Shown: positions 46,366 to 55,915 of the stretch, one piece after another
Numbering within the stretch: the stretch's first letter is position 1
Layout of the letters: each line of letters starts with the position of its first letter
Assembly (NCBI GenBank): GCA_036480375.1
Contig: JAZGGI010000050.1
Location: 1 to 64,000 of the forward strand
Source of the DNA: Candidatus Zixiibacteriota bacterium
Lineage (GTDB): Bacteria > Zixibacteria > MSB-5A5 > GN15 > JAAZOE01
DNA: 64,000 nt
Direction: 5' to 3'
Translations under genes and position numbers: made by a program
Notes under the pieces: model-generated
The model's input: only the letters and a program-made list of their open reading frames with translations
Databases searched by the model: none
Told to the model about the DNA's origin: nothing

Positions 46366-46701
46366 GATCCTTAATTCCGACCTATTGGATCTCCGACTAT
46401 TTTGGTCGGAGATGATTTCAAAAAAAGACCCATAATTACATGGGTGTATATAGTCCACAATAATCTATACGTTATATTGAGTAATGCTATTTGTGGTAAA
46501 GAGTTCCCATAAGATGTACTAAACTGGAAAAAAATTACCCAGAATACCAAAAAAAATATGGAAAACTTGGTCGAGTTTTACTATTATTGCGTATTATGGT
46601 TGGAGAGTTTACCAGGCACGTTTGCTTTCCCTGTGTTATTTGATTGCTTTTGCGCAAACGGGGTTAATGAAAAGCAAACAAAAAAAAGGATTTGGGATTT
46701 T
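46366..46701. other. Divergent regulatory region between iscR and second Rrf2 gene
   Basis: 336 nt with no gene. It contains the IscR operator (46389-46413), an AT-rich tract around 46530-46560, and the ribosome-binding region of the second Rrf2 gene. Upstream in-frame starts for both genes (46458 on the reverse, 46558 on the forward) are judged not used. Confidence 0.6.
46389..46413. promoter_or_regulatory. Type I IscR binding site
   Basis: 9-bp inverted arms ATCTCCGAC / GTCGGAGAT around 7 nt. It fits the E. coli type I consensus core YYGACTRWWWYAGTCRR (known) with one mismatch (G for the central A in the right arm). It starts 23 nt upstream of the iscR start codon. Supports autoregulation of the operon by cluster-loaded IscR. 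Confidence 0.85.
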
Positions 46702-47109
46702 ATGCAAATATCAAGAAAAGCGGATTATGCTTTGCGGGCGGTGGGATATTTATCGCAATTAAAAAAAGGTGATCTGGCATCGATTGGACGCATCGCCCAG
46801 GCGCGCAGAGTTCCCCGCGAATTTTTGGCCAAAATACTGAAAGAATTGACCCGATCCGGTATTCTTGTTTCATTTCAAGGCGTAACCGGCGGATACCGAC
46901 TTGCCCGTTCGTCCAAGGAAATTTCGTTTTTAGAGGTTATTGAGGCGATGGAGGGCCCAGTACGGGTAAATCTGTGCGTGGATGATCGTCACCCCGAATG
47001 CACTAATGAAAAGGGCTGTGAAATTCGCCCGTTTTTTCTAAAGCAACAGGAACTGATTACTCGGGCTTTAAAGCGGCAAAATTTTGGCCATTTTGTGCCA
47101 AAGGCATAA
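46702..47109 (+). CDS. Second Rrf2-family regulator
   Basis: 135 residues from the ATG at 46702. Winged helix RKADYALRAVGYLSQL, VTGGYRLARS, and C92, C100 and C106, so it could also hold a cluster. Divergent from iscR and sharing its upstream region. It might regulate the operon, itself or the downstream pdxS region. Which one is unknown. Confidence 0.82.
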   Translation: MQISRKADYALRAVGYLSQLKKGDLASIGRIAQARRVPREFLAKILKELTRSGILVSFQGVTGGYRLARSSKEISFLEVIEAMEGPVRVNLCVDDRHPECTNEKGCEIRPFFLKQQELITRALKRQNFGHFVPKA

Positions 47110-47356
47110 ATATGTGAATTTTATACTCTCAGAATTTTCAATTTCTTATTAGGGTTTGCCGTCTAAATGCTCATCTCAGTGCCTTAGTTTAATTTGAAAA
47201 TTATTGCCAGGCGATTGATTAGATGCCCTTAACAGGGTTGCGTTTCGGTAATGCATTATATATCTTAATTGGCCTTCTTAAGGCGAAGTAAACGGCATAA
47301 ATGCGAGATTATAAGGGGAGAGGATTTCATACAACTATTAATTTTTGGAGAGAGTT

Positions 47357-48238
47357 ATGGATGAAAATAAAGATTTGATGACGGTTAAAGTCGGTCTGGC
47401 CGAAATGTTGCGTAACGGCGTTATCATGGACGTTACCAATGCTGAACAGGCCAGGATTGCCGAAGACAGCGGTGCCGTGGCGGTGATGGCTCTCGAACGG
47501 GTGCCTTCCGATATAAGGACTGAAGGCGGCGTAGCTCGCATGGCGGACCCTGAGATTATTGAAAAAATCAAATCGACGGTTAGCATACCCGTGATGGCCA
47601 AATGCCGAATTGGGCATTTTGCGGAAGCGCAGATTCTCGAGGCGCTGGAAGTTGATTTTATTGATGAGTCAGAAGTATTGACACCAGCTGATTATGAAAA
47701 TCATATCGATAAGTTTCAGTTTCGTATTCCATTTGTTTGCGGTTGCCGAAATTTGTCCGAGGCCCTGCGGCGTTTCGCTGAAGGCGCGGCGATGATTCGC
47801 ACTAAAGGCGAAGCCGGGACCGGAGATGTTTCCGAGGCAGTAAAACATTTGAGGCTGATTAATCGTCAGATCAAGGGATTAACGGTTGCGCGCGCCGACG
47901 CTCTGCCGACAATGGCCAAAGAGCTTGTGGCTCCATTGGATTTGGTAAAGTATGTGGCTGAGAACGGCCGTTTGCCAGTGCCCAATTTCGCGGCCGGAGG
48001 AATGGCTACTCCCGCCGACGCCTCGTTGTGTATGCAGCTCGGAGCAGAATCAGTTTTTGTCGGTTCGGGCATTTTTAAATCTGAAAATCCGGCGTTGATG
48101 GCCAAGGCAATCGTGATGGCTGTGGCGCATTTTGATAATCCCAAGGAACTGGCCAATATATCGCGCGGTTTGGGCAAGGGCATGAAAGGCCGAAGTGTTG
48201 CCTCCATCGATGAATCGGAACTGTTGCATACGCGATGA
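47357..48238 (+). CDS. pdxS: Pyridoxal 5'-phosphate synthase subunit PdxS
   Basis: 293 residues from the ATG at 47357 (GGAGAGAG upstream). Motifs [29 protein letters not shown] and KPAELV-type [24 protein letters not shown]. With PdxT it makes pyridoxal phosphate from ribose 5-phosphate, glyceraldehyde 3-phosphate and ammonia. Overlaps pdxT by 4 nt (ATGA). Confidence 0.95.
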   Translation: MDENKDLMTVKVGLAEMLRNGVIMDVTNAEQARIAEDSGAVAVMALERVPSDIRTEGGVARMADPEIIEKIKSTVSIPVMAKCRIGHFAEAQILEALEVDFIDESEVLTPADYENHIDKFQFRIPFVCGCRNLSEALRRFAEGAAMIRTKGEAGTGDVSEAVKHLRLINRQIKGLTVARADALPTMAKELVAPLDLVKYVAENGRLPVPNFAAGGMATPADASLCMQLGAESVFVGSGIFKSENPALMAKAIVMAVAHFDNPKELANISRGLGKGMKGRSVASIDESELLHTR

Positions 48239-48825
48239 CATCTAAACGTCCCGCAGTCGGTTTGCTGGCTCTCCAGGGCGATTATCAGAAGCACGAAGAA
48301 GTTCTGCGGCGTTTGGATGTATCTACAATTGAAGTCCATCGCGCCGAAGATTTTTCCAAAATTGACAGATTGATAATTCCCGGGGGCGAATCCACAACAA
48401 TGCTCAACCTTCTCGTACGTTTTGATTTGGAGGATATTTTTATATCTTTTGCCAGAGAAAAGCCTGTCTGGGGTACCTGTGCCGGGATGATTCTTTTGGC
48501 GAAAAAAATCAACAACAGCGATCAAAAGGCTTTTGGCCTGATAGATATTGATATTGACCGCAACGGCTACGGTCGGCAATATTTTTCAACCGTAGCCGAT
48601 TCTCAAATTTCACTTAACGGTCATTCCGAAGAACTCAATCTGGTTTTTATTCGTGCTCCCCGGGTGACTCATGTGGGAGATAAGACTCAAGTACTTATGG
48701 AGTGGAAGGGCGACCCGGTTTTACTATGTCAAAATAATATTCTGGTGTCATCGTTTCATCCCGAGTTGACCGGTTCGGTATTTTTGCATGATTATTTTAT
48801 ATCAAAATTCTGGCCCGATGCGTAA
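48235..48825 (+). CDS. pdxT: Pyridoxal 5'-phosphate synthase glutaminase subunit PdxT
   Basis: 196 residues. Class I glutaminase: [26 protein letters not shown], catalytic Cys in [10 protein letters not shown], and His/Glu in [10 protein letters not shown]. Supplies ammonia to PdxS. Translationally coupled to it. Confidence 0.94.
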   Translation: MTSKRPAVGLLALQGDYQKHEEVLRRLDVSTIEVHRAEDFSKIDRLIIPGGESTTMLNLLVRFDLEDIFISFAREKPVWGTCAGMILLAKKINNSDQKAFGLIDIDIDRNGYGRQYFSTVADSQISLNGHSEELNLVFIRAPRVTHVGDKTQVLMEWKGDPVLLCQNNILVSSFHPELTGSVFLHDYFISKFWPDA

Positions 48826-48855
48826 AAAGGTATTAAACAATCGAAAAGCGAGCAT

Positions 48856-49800
48856 ATGAAGAAAAACATCAAAAAGATAATACTGGCATCGCATTACGGC
48901 TTCTGCATGGGCGTAAAAAGGGCAATAAAGATCGCCGAGGAGACGGGAAATTCAAAATCGGGACCGGTCAATGTATTAAATGAGATTGTACATAATGACG
49001 CCGTCGTGGAAAAATTATCTCAAGAAGGCGTCGGGTTGGTGAGTTCGATTCAAAAAGCCTTGAAGGGCACGATAATAATATCCGCTCACGGACAGCCTCG
49101 CTCGACTTTTGAGGAAGCCGAAAAGCTCGGATTGAAAGTAGTTGACGCAACCTGTCCTCTCGTAATTCGGATTCATGATATCATTCAGGATTTAATAAAA
49201 AAAGACTATGATATTATCCATTTCGGCGATTTGAAGCATGATGAAACAAAAGGGGTTGTCGGTTATGCTCCTGAAGGAAGAGTCAGGGTCATGGGCGAAG
49301 TCGAGGATTTGCGGAATATTGATCTATCCCGAACCAAAGTCGCGTTGACTTCCCAGACAACGGCTCGAGTGGAGGATTTTGAGCAAATTGGCGCCGAAGT
49401 AAAAAAAATAATTCCTCAAATAGAAGTTTTTAACACGATCTGTAACGCGACGACTCAAAGGCAGGCGGCCGTTGTGGCGTTGGCCGGCAAGGTTGATGTT
49501 ATTTTAGTAGTGGGTTCTTCTAGTTCGGCGAATTCGAAAAGACTTCGTTCCATATCGGAGGAGATTTGCGGTCGGGCCTATCTTATCAATTCGGCGCGAT
49601 CATTAGAGCCCGAATGGTTGGATGGCGTTACCGATGTCGGATTAACCGCCGGAGCCTCAACGCCCGAATATCTTGTCGATGAAGTTATCTCATATCTGCA
49701 GGATTTATCGGGCGGAAAAGCGCAGGTAATCCGCACCCCCAAAAAGCGAAAGCGTCGGCGTCCGGATGAGCGGAAACGAATCTCTGAGGACAGAATATAA
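48856..49800 (+). CDS. ispH: 4-hydroxy-3-methylbut-2-enyl diphosphate reductase
   Basis: 314 residues. Cluster Cys17 in YGFCMGVKRAI, then EIVHNDAVV, AHGQPRS, DATCPL, KHDETKG (catalytic Glu), TSQTT, TICNAT and GSSSSANSKRL, so the three Cys and the substrate-binding His and Ser are present. Last step of the MEP isoprenoid pathway, producing IPP and DMAPP. A basic tail (KKRKRRRPDERKR) is unusual. It follows pdxT by 30 nt. Confidence 0.94.
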   Translation: MKKNIKKIILASHYGFCMGVKRAIKIAEETGNSKSGPVNVLNEIVHNDAVVEKLSQEGVGLVSSIQKALKGTIIISAHGQPRSTFEEAEKLGLKVVDATCPLVIRIHDIIQDLIKKDYDIIHFGDLKHDETKGVVGYAPEGRVRVMGEVEDLRNIDLSRTKVALTSQTTARVEDFEQIGAEVKKIIPQIEVFNTICNATTQRQAAVVALAGKVDVILVVGSSSSANSKRLRSISEEICGRAYLINSARSLEPEWLDGVTDVGLTAGASTPEYLVDEVISYLQDLSGGKAQVIRTPKKRKRRRPDERKRISEDRI

Positions 49801-49829
49801 TTGTCAATAAATCCGATAGCGAATAATTC

Positions 49830-50135
49830 ATGAGTAAGTCGATCGAGTTGGGCCCCGCCGCGGAGATTTCCGTTAATGATTCAAAGATATATAATCTTGA
49901 GGCTATAGATGTGGCGGTTTATAATATTGACGGGAGATATTATGCTATTGGCGTTAATTGTCCTCATGCCGGAGTGGTAATAACAAAAGGATTCGTTGAC
50001 GGAAGTATAATAATCTGTCCCGGTCACGGATATAAGTTTGATATTATAACCGGAAAATGTATGGATAATCCGGAACTCAGACTGGCAAAATTCAATTTGA
50101 AAGTTTCAGATGGAATTTTATTCGTAACGTTTTAA
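49830..50135 (+). CDS. Rieske-type [2Fe-2S] protein
   Basis: 101 residues. Ligands C44-x-H46 (CPH) and C63-x2-H66 (CPGH) with the flanking GYKFD. Short soluble form like NirD or dioxygenase ferredoxins. Electron partner unknown. It lies 29 nt after ispH. Confidence 0.88.
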   Translation: MSKSIELGPAAEISVNDSKIYNLEAIDVAVYNIDGRYYAIGVNCPHAGVVITKGFVDGSIIICPGHGYKFDIITGKCMDNPELRLAKFNLKVSDGILFVTF

Positions 50136-50252
50136 ATTGTTGATTAAAAGTGATTATTAGACTATCGTAAGGCGATTCCGTTTAATTATTTTATCGGAAT
50201 GCTTTAATTTTTTGCGCTACTGGGTACTATAGGAAATAAACAGGAGATAGAT

Positions 50253-50876
50253 ATGAAATTTGAGGCTATAGATTCGTATTTGCATAAAATCACTCCCCAG
50301 AGCGAGGAAATCCTGAAGGAGATGGAAGATTTCGCCGCGGAAAAGGGATTTCCGATTATTGGTCCTCTGGTGGGCAGATTTTTATGTCAAATGGCGATGG
50401 TGACGAAGGCAAAAAAAATACTTGAGTTGGGCTCAGGATTCGGATATTCGGCTTATTGGTTTTCGCTGGGTATGGGCGGGCGAGGCCATATTGTAATGAC
50501 CGACGCCGATTCTTCCAATAAAGAGCGGGCTTTTCAATATTTCATACGCGGCGGACTTAGAACCTCAATAAGATTCCTGCCGGGAGATGCACTGGAATTA
50601 GTTGCTCCGTTGAGGGTAGGTTATGATATTGTACTTAATGATATCGACAAGGTAGAATATCCAGAGACTATTGATGTCGCTCACCGCCTATTACGTCCGG
50701 GGGGGTTATTTATCACCGATAATTTGCTATGGTCGGGCAAGGTTATGGATATGAGGGTGAAAGACCCGGACACCAGAGGAATTCGCAAATTTACGAAAAT
50801 GCTGTATTCGGATGACCGATTTCTAACCTCTCTGCTCCCCGTAAGAGACGGTATTTCTGTAGCAGTCAAGCGATAA
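50253..50876 (+). CDS. SAM-dependent O-methyltransferase
   Basis: 207 residues, ATG after AGGAGAT. Class I fold: ILELGSGFGYSAYWFS (SAM motif I), IVMTDADSSN, YDIVLNDIDKVEYPE, LLRPGGLFITDNLLWSGKV. Similar to the catechol/caffeoyl-CoA O-methyltransferase group (AdoMet_MTase, methyltransf_3). Substrate unknown. Confidence 0.88.
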   Translation: MKFEAIDSYLHKITPQSEEILKEMEDFAAEKGFPIIGPLVGRFLCQMAMVTKAKKILELGSGFGYSAYWFSLGMGGRGHIVMTDADSSNKERAFQYFIRGGLRTSIRFLPGDALELVAPLRVGYDIVLNDIDKVEYPETIDVAHRLLRPGGLFITDNLLWSGKVMDMRVKDPDTRGIRKFTKMLYSDDRFLTSLLPVRDGISVAVKR

Positions 50877-51142
50877 TATTCTGGTTTTAGTTGAAACAAA
50901 TTTGGTAAAAATCACGTTTTTAGGATTAAACAATATCGGCGTTACTTACGTCTTTAGATATTCAAATTCAAACTGCTTTTGGTGGAGTAAAGTTTTTATA
51001 CAAAATGGTCGATGTTTTTTATATAGAGGGGTGTTTGATCATAAAAAAAACTTGCTCATAGCATTAAAAACAATATATTGTTGAGCTTAATTAGGTCTTT
51101 TACTGGAAATTTCAAAAAAATCACCTGCTTACCGGAGGAATA

Positions 51143-51553
51143 ATGTTAAAACGAGCGCAAATGTATTGTAAAAAATCCAATTCTTCGTGTGAGGAGGCAA
51201 TTTCATTTCTTGAGGAAAATGGTGTTATTGTATCAGTCCGGGACATGGATAAGAATCCTTTGACTCGGAGAGAATTGCACAGGATATTGGGATATCAAAA
51301 CCCCAAGTATTACCTTGATATGACATCACCGATTTACAGCAAGAAAAAACTGGATATCAAATTGCCGCCTCGCGAAGAATTATTGGAAATGATTGTTGAA
51401 CATCCTGAACTTTTGCGTCAGCCAATAATTCAGTCGGGACGATTGATGACGATAGGCGTCGGAAAAAAACAATTGGCAGAAATGTTTCAAATATCCACGT
51501 CAGATAACGGTTCCGGGAAAAATAAGAAGACACATGGAGTAAGAAATAAATAG
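51143..51553 (+). CDS. ArsC/Spx-family thioredoxin-fold protein
   Basis: 136 residues, ATG after CGGAGGAATA. The family end HPELLRQPIIQSGRLMTIGVG is clear. The N-terminus has C9 and C16 (CKKSNSSCEEA); aligned with Spx or ArsC only the second of the usual CxxC pair is kept, and the position of the ArsC catalytic Cys is Asn. An arsenate reductase role is therefore doubtful. Could be an Spx-like regulator or redox protein. Confidence 0.75.
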   Translation: MLKRAQMYCKKSNSSCEEAISFLEENGVIVSVRDMDKNPLTRRELHRILGYQNPKYYLDMTSPIYSKKKLDIKLPPREELLEMIVEHPELLRQPIIQSGRLMTIGVGKKQLAEMFQISTSDNGSGKNKKTHGVRNK

Positions 51554-51664
51554 GTATCTTTCGGCCGATTTTTGTCCGCTTTCAGAATACCAATCAACAA
51601 TTCGTTAATTCTTTACATTAATCTGGGATTGCGCTATATTCCGTCCGAAATAAGGGAGAAGGAT

Positions 51665-53326
51665 ATGGATATAGAGCGCGATATTCTTGAAGTTGATGTG
51701 TTAATTGTCGGCGCCGGTCCGGCCGGTCTGGCCTGCGCTTATCATTTGATGAAAAATCTCGAAGGGAAAGACGGCGAACCTCCTACCATACTGGTTGTAG
51801 AAAAAGGCAGCCATCCGGGAGCGCACAGCCTCTCGGGTGCGGTAATGGATTCGTCCGGTATTTCCGCATTGATTCCTGATTTTTTGGAAAAAGAAATGCC
51901 GTATGAGGGGAAGGTTGAGAAAGATTCGCTGTTATATCTGAATAAGACCTCTCATTTCAAATTTCCCCTTACTCCTCCGGGAATGGGCAACGAAGGCAAG
52001 TATATCATTTCCTTAAATAAATTTGTCGGTTGGCTTGCCGAACAGACCGAGGCCCTGGGAGTTGAAATATATTCCGAAACAGCTGCTTATGATCTGATTG
52101 TGGAAAACGGCCAGACGGTTGGAATCCAGACCGTGGATATGGGATTGGATAAGGGGGGTCATAAGCGCTCCAATTTTGAACCGGGGACGATTATTAAGGC
52201 TAATATAACGGTATTGGCCGAAGGGACACACGGTTCGCTAACCAAACAAACCAGCGAAAAGCTGGCGATATTCAATGAGAGTATTAATCAATCTTATCTA
52301 ACAGGGATCAAGGAAGTTTGGGAGATACCGGGCGGCCGACTTGACGATGGCGAAATTATTCATACGTTCGGTGAGCCTCTCGAGAATTATGAGTACGGCG
52401 GCGGATTCATTTATAAAATGTCCGATAAGCTGGCAACGATTGGTTTCGCGGTTGGACTGAATTCTCCCGACCCAACTAATGACCCCCATCGGATATTTCA
52501 TGAGTTCAAGCTACACCCCTCGATTAAAAGAATTGTTGAAGGCGGTGTCATGCTCCATTACGGGGCCAAAACGATCCCCGAGGGGGGATATTACGCCATG
52601 CCCCGCCTGTACGACAATAATCTTTTAATAATCGGCGACAGCGCCGGATTTTTGAATTCGCAGCGTTTGAAAGGGATACACCTGGCGATTCAATCAGGCA
52701 TAATGGCGGCCGATACAATCGCCGAGGCAATTGAGAAAAATGATTTTTCCTCGGCGACCCTGAAGAATATGCAGATCCGTTTTGAAAAAAGCTCGGCTCG
52801 CGATGAGCTTTATAAAGTACGCAACTATCACCAGGGTTTTGAGGGCGGTCTGTATAGCGGAATGATAAATTTCGGTTTTCAATTTCTAACCGGTGGGCGG
52901 GGTTTATTCGATCGGCGGGAGACCAAACCGGATCATACTCACATGATGAAATTTGAGAGATTTTTCCGTGGCGGACGGAAACCGAAAGAGCCGATGAAAT
53001 TTGATAATCAATATATATATGATAAATTGACCGATGTTTATAAAAGCGGAACCAAGCATGAAGAGGAGCAGCCTTCGCATCTGGTCATCGCTGATTTTGA
53101 TATCTGCAATAATCAATGTGTTGAGGAATTCGGGAACCCCTGCCAGTATTTCTGCCCGGCCCAGGTTTATGAGATGGTTGATAACGACGATGGTTCCGGT
53201 AAACATCTTCAGTTGACGCCTTCAAACTGCGTTCACTGCAAAACCTGCGACATCGCTGATCCTTATCAGATTATTACCTGGGTTGTACCCGAAGGCGGGG
53301 GCGGCCCCAATTACGAAAATTGCTAA
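51665..53326 (+). CDS. Electron-transfer flavoprotein-ubiquinone oxidoreductase
   Basis: 553 residues from the ATG at 51665 (GGGAGAAGG upstream). FAD-binding DVLIVGAGPAGLACAY, SLSGAVMDSSG, and a C-terminal ferredoxin-like [4Fe-4S] domain with CPAQVYEM, NCVHCKTCDIADPYQ and WVVPEGGGGPNYEN, characteristic of ETF-QO. Passes electrons from ETF to quinone. etfA and etfB are not in the window. A terminator follows. Confidence 0.93.
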   Translation: MDIERDILEVDVLIVGAGPAGLACAYHLMKNLEGKDGEPPTILVVEKGSHPGAHSLSGAVMDSSGISALIPDFLEKEMPYEGKVEKDSLLYLNKTSHFKFPLTPPGMGNEGKYIISLNKFVGWLAEQTEALGVEIYSETAAYDLIVENGQTVGIQTVDMGLDKGGHKRSNFEPGTIIKANITVLAEGTHGSLTKQTSEKLAIFNESINQSYLTGIKEVWEIPGGRLDDGEIIHTFGEPLENYEYGGGFIYKMSDKLATIGFAVGLNSPDPTNDPHRIFHEFKLHPSIKRIVEGGVMLHYGAKTIPEGGYYAMPRLYDNNLLIIGDSAGFLNSQRLKGIHLAIQSGIMAADTIAEAIEKNDFSSATLKNMQIRFEKSSARDELYKVRNYHQGFEGGLYSGMINFGFQFLTGGRGLFDRRETKPDHTHMMKFERFFRGGRKPKEPMKFDNQYIYDKLTDVYKSGTKHEEEQPSHLVIADFDICNNQCVEEFGNPCQYFCPAQVYEMVDNDDGSGKHLQLTPSNCVHCKTCDIADPYQIITWVVPEGGGGPNYENC

Positions 53327-53340
53327 AATTGCCTCAATAA

Positions 53341-53368
53341 AAAAGCCCGGTTCGCCCGGGCTTTTTTT
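53341..53368. terminator. Bidirectional terminator between ETF-QO and speE
   Basis: AAAAGCCCGG / CCGGGCTTTT around TTCGC, followed by T residues; A-rich before it. Shared by the convergent ETF-QO and speE genes. Confidence 0.88.
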
Positions 53369-53386
53369 ATGCTTGGTCGAATCTTT

Positions 53387-54280
53387 TTATTCAATCAATT
53401 TTTTTACATATTTCGGTAACGCAAACGATCCGAAATGGACGTCTTTGTTATAATAGTCGCATTCGGACAAATCTGTCTCTTTATAGCGTTTTTCGTCGAA
53501 ATCACCAAGGGGATGATATTTTTTGGAGCAGAAAGCGAATGACCAGAAAGTTGATGGATAAATCGGCATATAGCAAGTGTACATGCGGACTATGGGAAAT
53601 ATTTCCTTAAGGTTGGCATACATTGCCGATACCGTGCGAGGATTATAAAGCGGCGATTCCGATTGAGCGACCATAATACCATCATCGTTGAGTCTGTCAT
53701 AAACCGCCGAGTGAAATTCCTTTCGGAACAAGTCCGCTGCCGGGCCGACCGGATCGGACAGGTCGAGAATTATTAAATCGAATTTTTCATCGGTAGTTTC
53801 AATAAATTTTTTGCCGTCTTCAATTAGAATGCGGCAACGAGGGTCGGAAAAGCCATTGGCCAGTTTTGGAAAATATTTTTTGGAGATTTCAATAACTTTT
53901 TCGTCGATTTCACAAATTGTACTGCGTTTTACTTCATCGTGCAACAGAACATTGGTCGTGCTTCCGCCGTCGCCTCCGCCGATTATCAGAACTTCTTTTG
54001 GAGATGGATGCGCAAACAGGGGGACATGGGCGATCATTTCATTGTAAGCGCCGGTGTCGCCGTCGGCAACCATGAGCGAACCGTAGAGAACGAGCGCCCT
54101 TCCGAATTCGGCGGTGTCGAGAACATCAATGCGCTGGAAGTCGGATTCCAATGATTCCAAAACTCGGTCAACTTTGATAGTGATTCCGGATTTATTCTGA
54201 TGCAATTCAGTGTACCAAACGTTCCAGAGTTCGTCCATAGATTCTTCATGTATATATTCTTTATCGGGCTCCACTGACAT
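53387..54280 (-). CDS. speE: Spermidine synthase
   Basis: 297 residues. SpeE motifs: LIIGGGDGGSTTNVL, CEIDEKVIEISKKYFP, DLIILDLSDPVGPA and LYNPRTVSA-type AQSESPL. Transfers aminopropyl from decarboxylated SAM to putrescine. Last gene of the polyamine operon; starts 17 nt after the decarboxylase. Confidence 0.93.
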   Translation of the reverse strand: MSVEPDKEYIHEESMDELWNVWYTELHQNKSGITIKVDRVLESLESDFQRIDVLDTAEFGRALVLYGSLMVADGDTGAYNEMIAHVPLFAHPSPKEVLIIGGGDGGSTTNVLLHDEVKRSTICEIDEKVIEISKKYFPKLANGFSDPRCRILIEDGKKFIETTDEKFDLIILDLSDPVGPAADLFRKEFHSAVYDRLNDDGIMVAQSESPLYNPRTVSAMYANLKEIFPIVRMYTCYMPIYPSTFWSFAFCSKKYHPLGDFDEKRYKETDLSECDYYNKDVHFGSFALPKYVKKLIE

Positions 54281-54297
54281 AATACTCCATTTTTAAA

Positions 54298-55455
54298 TTA
54301 CCAATCTACCGTGACGATGCGAGCGTGCTTAAGGCCGTTGAAATCTGTCGCCGAAACACTGCAATACGCTCCCATGGCCGGAAACATCAAAATATCTCCG
54401 AGTTCAAGAGGAGGTAAGAGGCAATTTTCGTATACAACATCAAATGAATCGCAGGTGGGTCCGGCCAGAACCGCTTTTTCCCATTTGGTATTCCGATTGG
54501 TTACGATTTGATAAGAACAATGGTCATATAATCTGCCGGAAAATGAACCGTACAGACCATCATCTATATAATACCATTTTTTGCCGTCTCGAACAGTCTT
54601 ACCAATCACTGAAGTGAAAAGAGTCACGGAGTCACCGCAGATAAATCGGCCAGGTTCGCAAATAACTTTTATATAAGGATCGATGTATTCCTTCAGAGCC
54701 GCGATTATGGCTCGACCCATATCCTCAATTGAGGGAATATTGGCGGTATATTCAATCGGGAAACCGCCGCCGATATCGAGGATTTCGGAGTCGAATCCTT
54801 TGGCTCTCGCCATCCCAATTAATTTTCCGGCGGTTTTAATTGACTTTATATAAAGATCGGTTTCGGTGCATTGGGAGCCGACATGGAAACAAAATCCTCT
54901 GAAGGTTAATCCCAAATCTTTTATACGGTCGAGTATATCTGGTATATCTGATAATTCGGCGCCAAATTTATAAGACAGGTTGACGGCCGAAGCGCCCGTA
55001 TCGGTTTTGAATCGGATCAGCACCCCGGCCCTGTCGCCATACTTTGAAAATTTTTCCAGTTCCAGGATGTTGTCGGCAGCAAAAGTTCTGACGCCGGTGT
55101 TTACGGCGGCGTCGAATTCAGGGATCATCTTTATTGGATTGGTGTGGATGGCGGAGTTTACCTGTCCACCGTTTTCGACGATTTTATCGAGTTCGCGGAC
55201 GGATGAGATATCAAAATTACATTTTTCATCAATCAGGGTTCTCAGGATAGAATCATGATCGTTAGCCTTAACGGCATAATAAATTTCGATGTCAGGCAGG
55301 GAGTCGCGCAGGCGGTTAATATTATGGCGAATCCGACCGGTTCTAAGAACCATAAAGGGGGTATCTACCGACTTAAAAATCGGTCGAACACGGCGCAGGT
55401 CGATTCCGCGCAGATGCCTCGTTCCCGGTTTATTTCGAAGACTGATTGCTTTCAT
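54298..55455 (-). CDS. Ornithine/lysine decarboxylase, alanine-racemase fold
   Basis: 385 residues. PLP lysine K63 in YYAVKAND; FHVGSQC, DIGGGFPI, CEPGRFICGD and substrate-side GPTCDSFDVV (Cys from the partner subunit) match eukaryote-type ornithine decarboxylase. Ornithine to putrescine is most likely given speD and speE beside it, although lysine or carboxynorspermidine cannot be excluded. Coupled to speD 18 nt upstream. Confidence 0.9.
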   Translation of the reverse strand: MKAISLRNKPGTRHLRGIDLRRVRPIFKSVDTPFMVLRTGRIRHNINRLRDSLPDIEIYYAVKANDHDSILRTLIDEKCNFDISSVRELDKIVENGGQVNSAIHTNPIKMIPEFDAAVNTGVRTFAADNILELEKFSKYGDRAGVLIRFKTDTGASAVNLSYKFGAELSDIPDILDRIKDLGLTFRGFCFHVGSQCTETDLYIKSIKTAGKLIGMARAKGFDSEILDIGGGFPIEYTANIPSIEDMGRAIIAALKEYIDPYIKVICEPGRFICGDSVTLFTSVIGKTVRDGKKWYYIDDGLYGSFSGRLYDHCSYQIVTNRNTKWEKAVLAGPTCDSFDVVYENCLLPPLELGDILMFPAMGAYCSVSATDFNGLKHARIVTVDW

Positions 55456-55473
55456 GGTAACGCCCCGGTCTTT

Positions 55474-55884
55474 TTAAGCCACTTCCCTGCCAGAGGAGGA
55501 TTCTTCCGGCTTAAACGGAATTATTTCATCCTTGTTGCTGGGAATTCCGCGGCTAATCTCCCGGGTAAACATGGCTCCGCAGTTGAGATTTTCCTTTAGA
55601 TAATAGCAGCCTTTCCGGGGGTCAACGCGGTCGCCGCAAGTGAAAAAGTCGGCGGCGATATATCCGTATTCCGGCCAGGTATGGATCGCTATATGCGACT
55701 CGGCGATAACTATTACGCCCGAAAACCCGTGCGGGTTATAATCATGAAATACTGTTTGAACTATCGTTGCCCCCGATTCACGAGCCGCGTCGGTGAGAAT
55801 TTTTTGCAATAATTCGTGATCGGTCAGAATTCGTGAGTCGCAATCGGTAAATTCCGCAAGAAGATGCCGTCCCAGTTTTTTCAT
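55474..55884 (-). CDS. speD: S-adenosylmethionine decarboxylase proenzyme (class 1B)
   Basis: 136 residues from the ATG at 55884 (GGAGG upstream). Self-cleavage at E62-S63 in AESHIAIHTWPEYGY, with S63 becoming the pyruvoyl; H68 and C83 (FFTCGD) are the processing and catalytic residues, at the same numbers as in known class 1B enzymes. Supplies decarboxylated SAM. Confidence 0.95.
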   Translation of the reverse strand: MKKLGRHLLAEFTDCDSRILTDHELLQKILTDAARESGATIVQTVFHDYNPHGFSGVIVIAESHIAIHTWPEYGYIAADFFTCGDRVDPRKGCYYLKENLNCGAMFTREISRGIPSNKDEIIPFKPEESSSGREVA

Positions 55885-55915
55885 TTTTATATCCTCCAAG
55901 CCTTGTCAGGCAAGA

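Noticed and set aside
48856-49800. A fused or frameshifted IspH because of the basic tail
   Set aside because: All IspH motifs are in one frame and length is normal; the KKRKRRRP tail is only an extension.
50902-51084. 60-codon open frame between the methyltransferase and ArsC-like genes
   Set aside because: No ribosome-binding site, unusual composition and no recognisable similarity.
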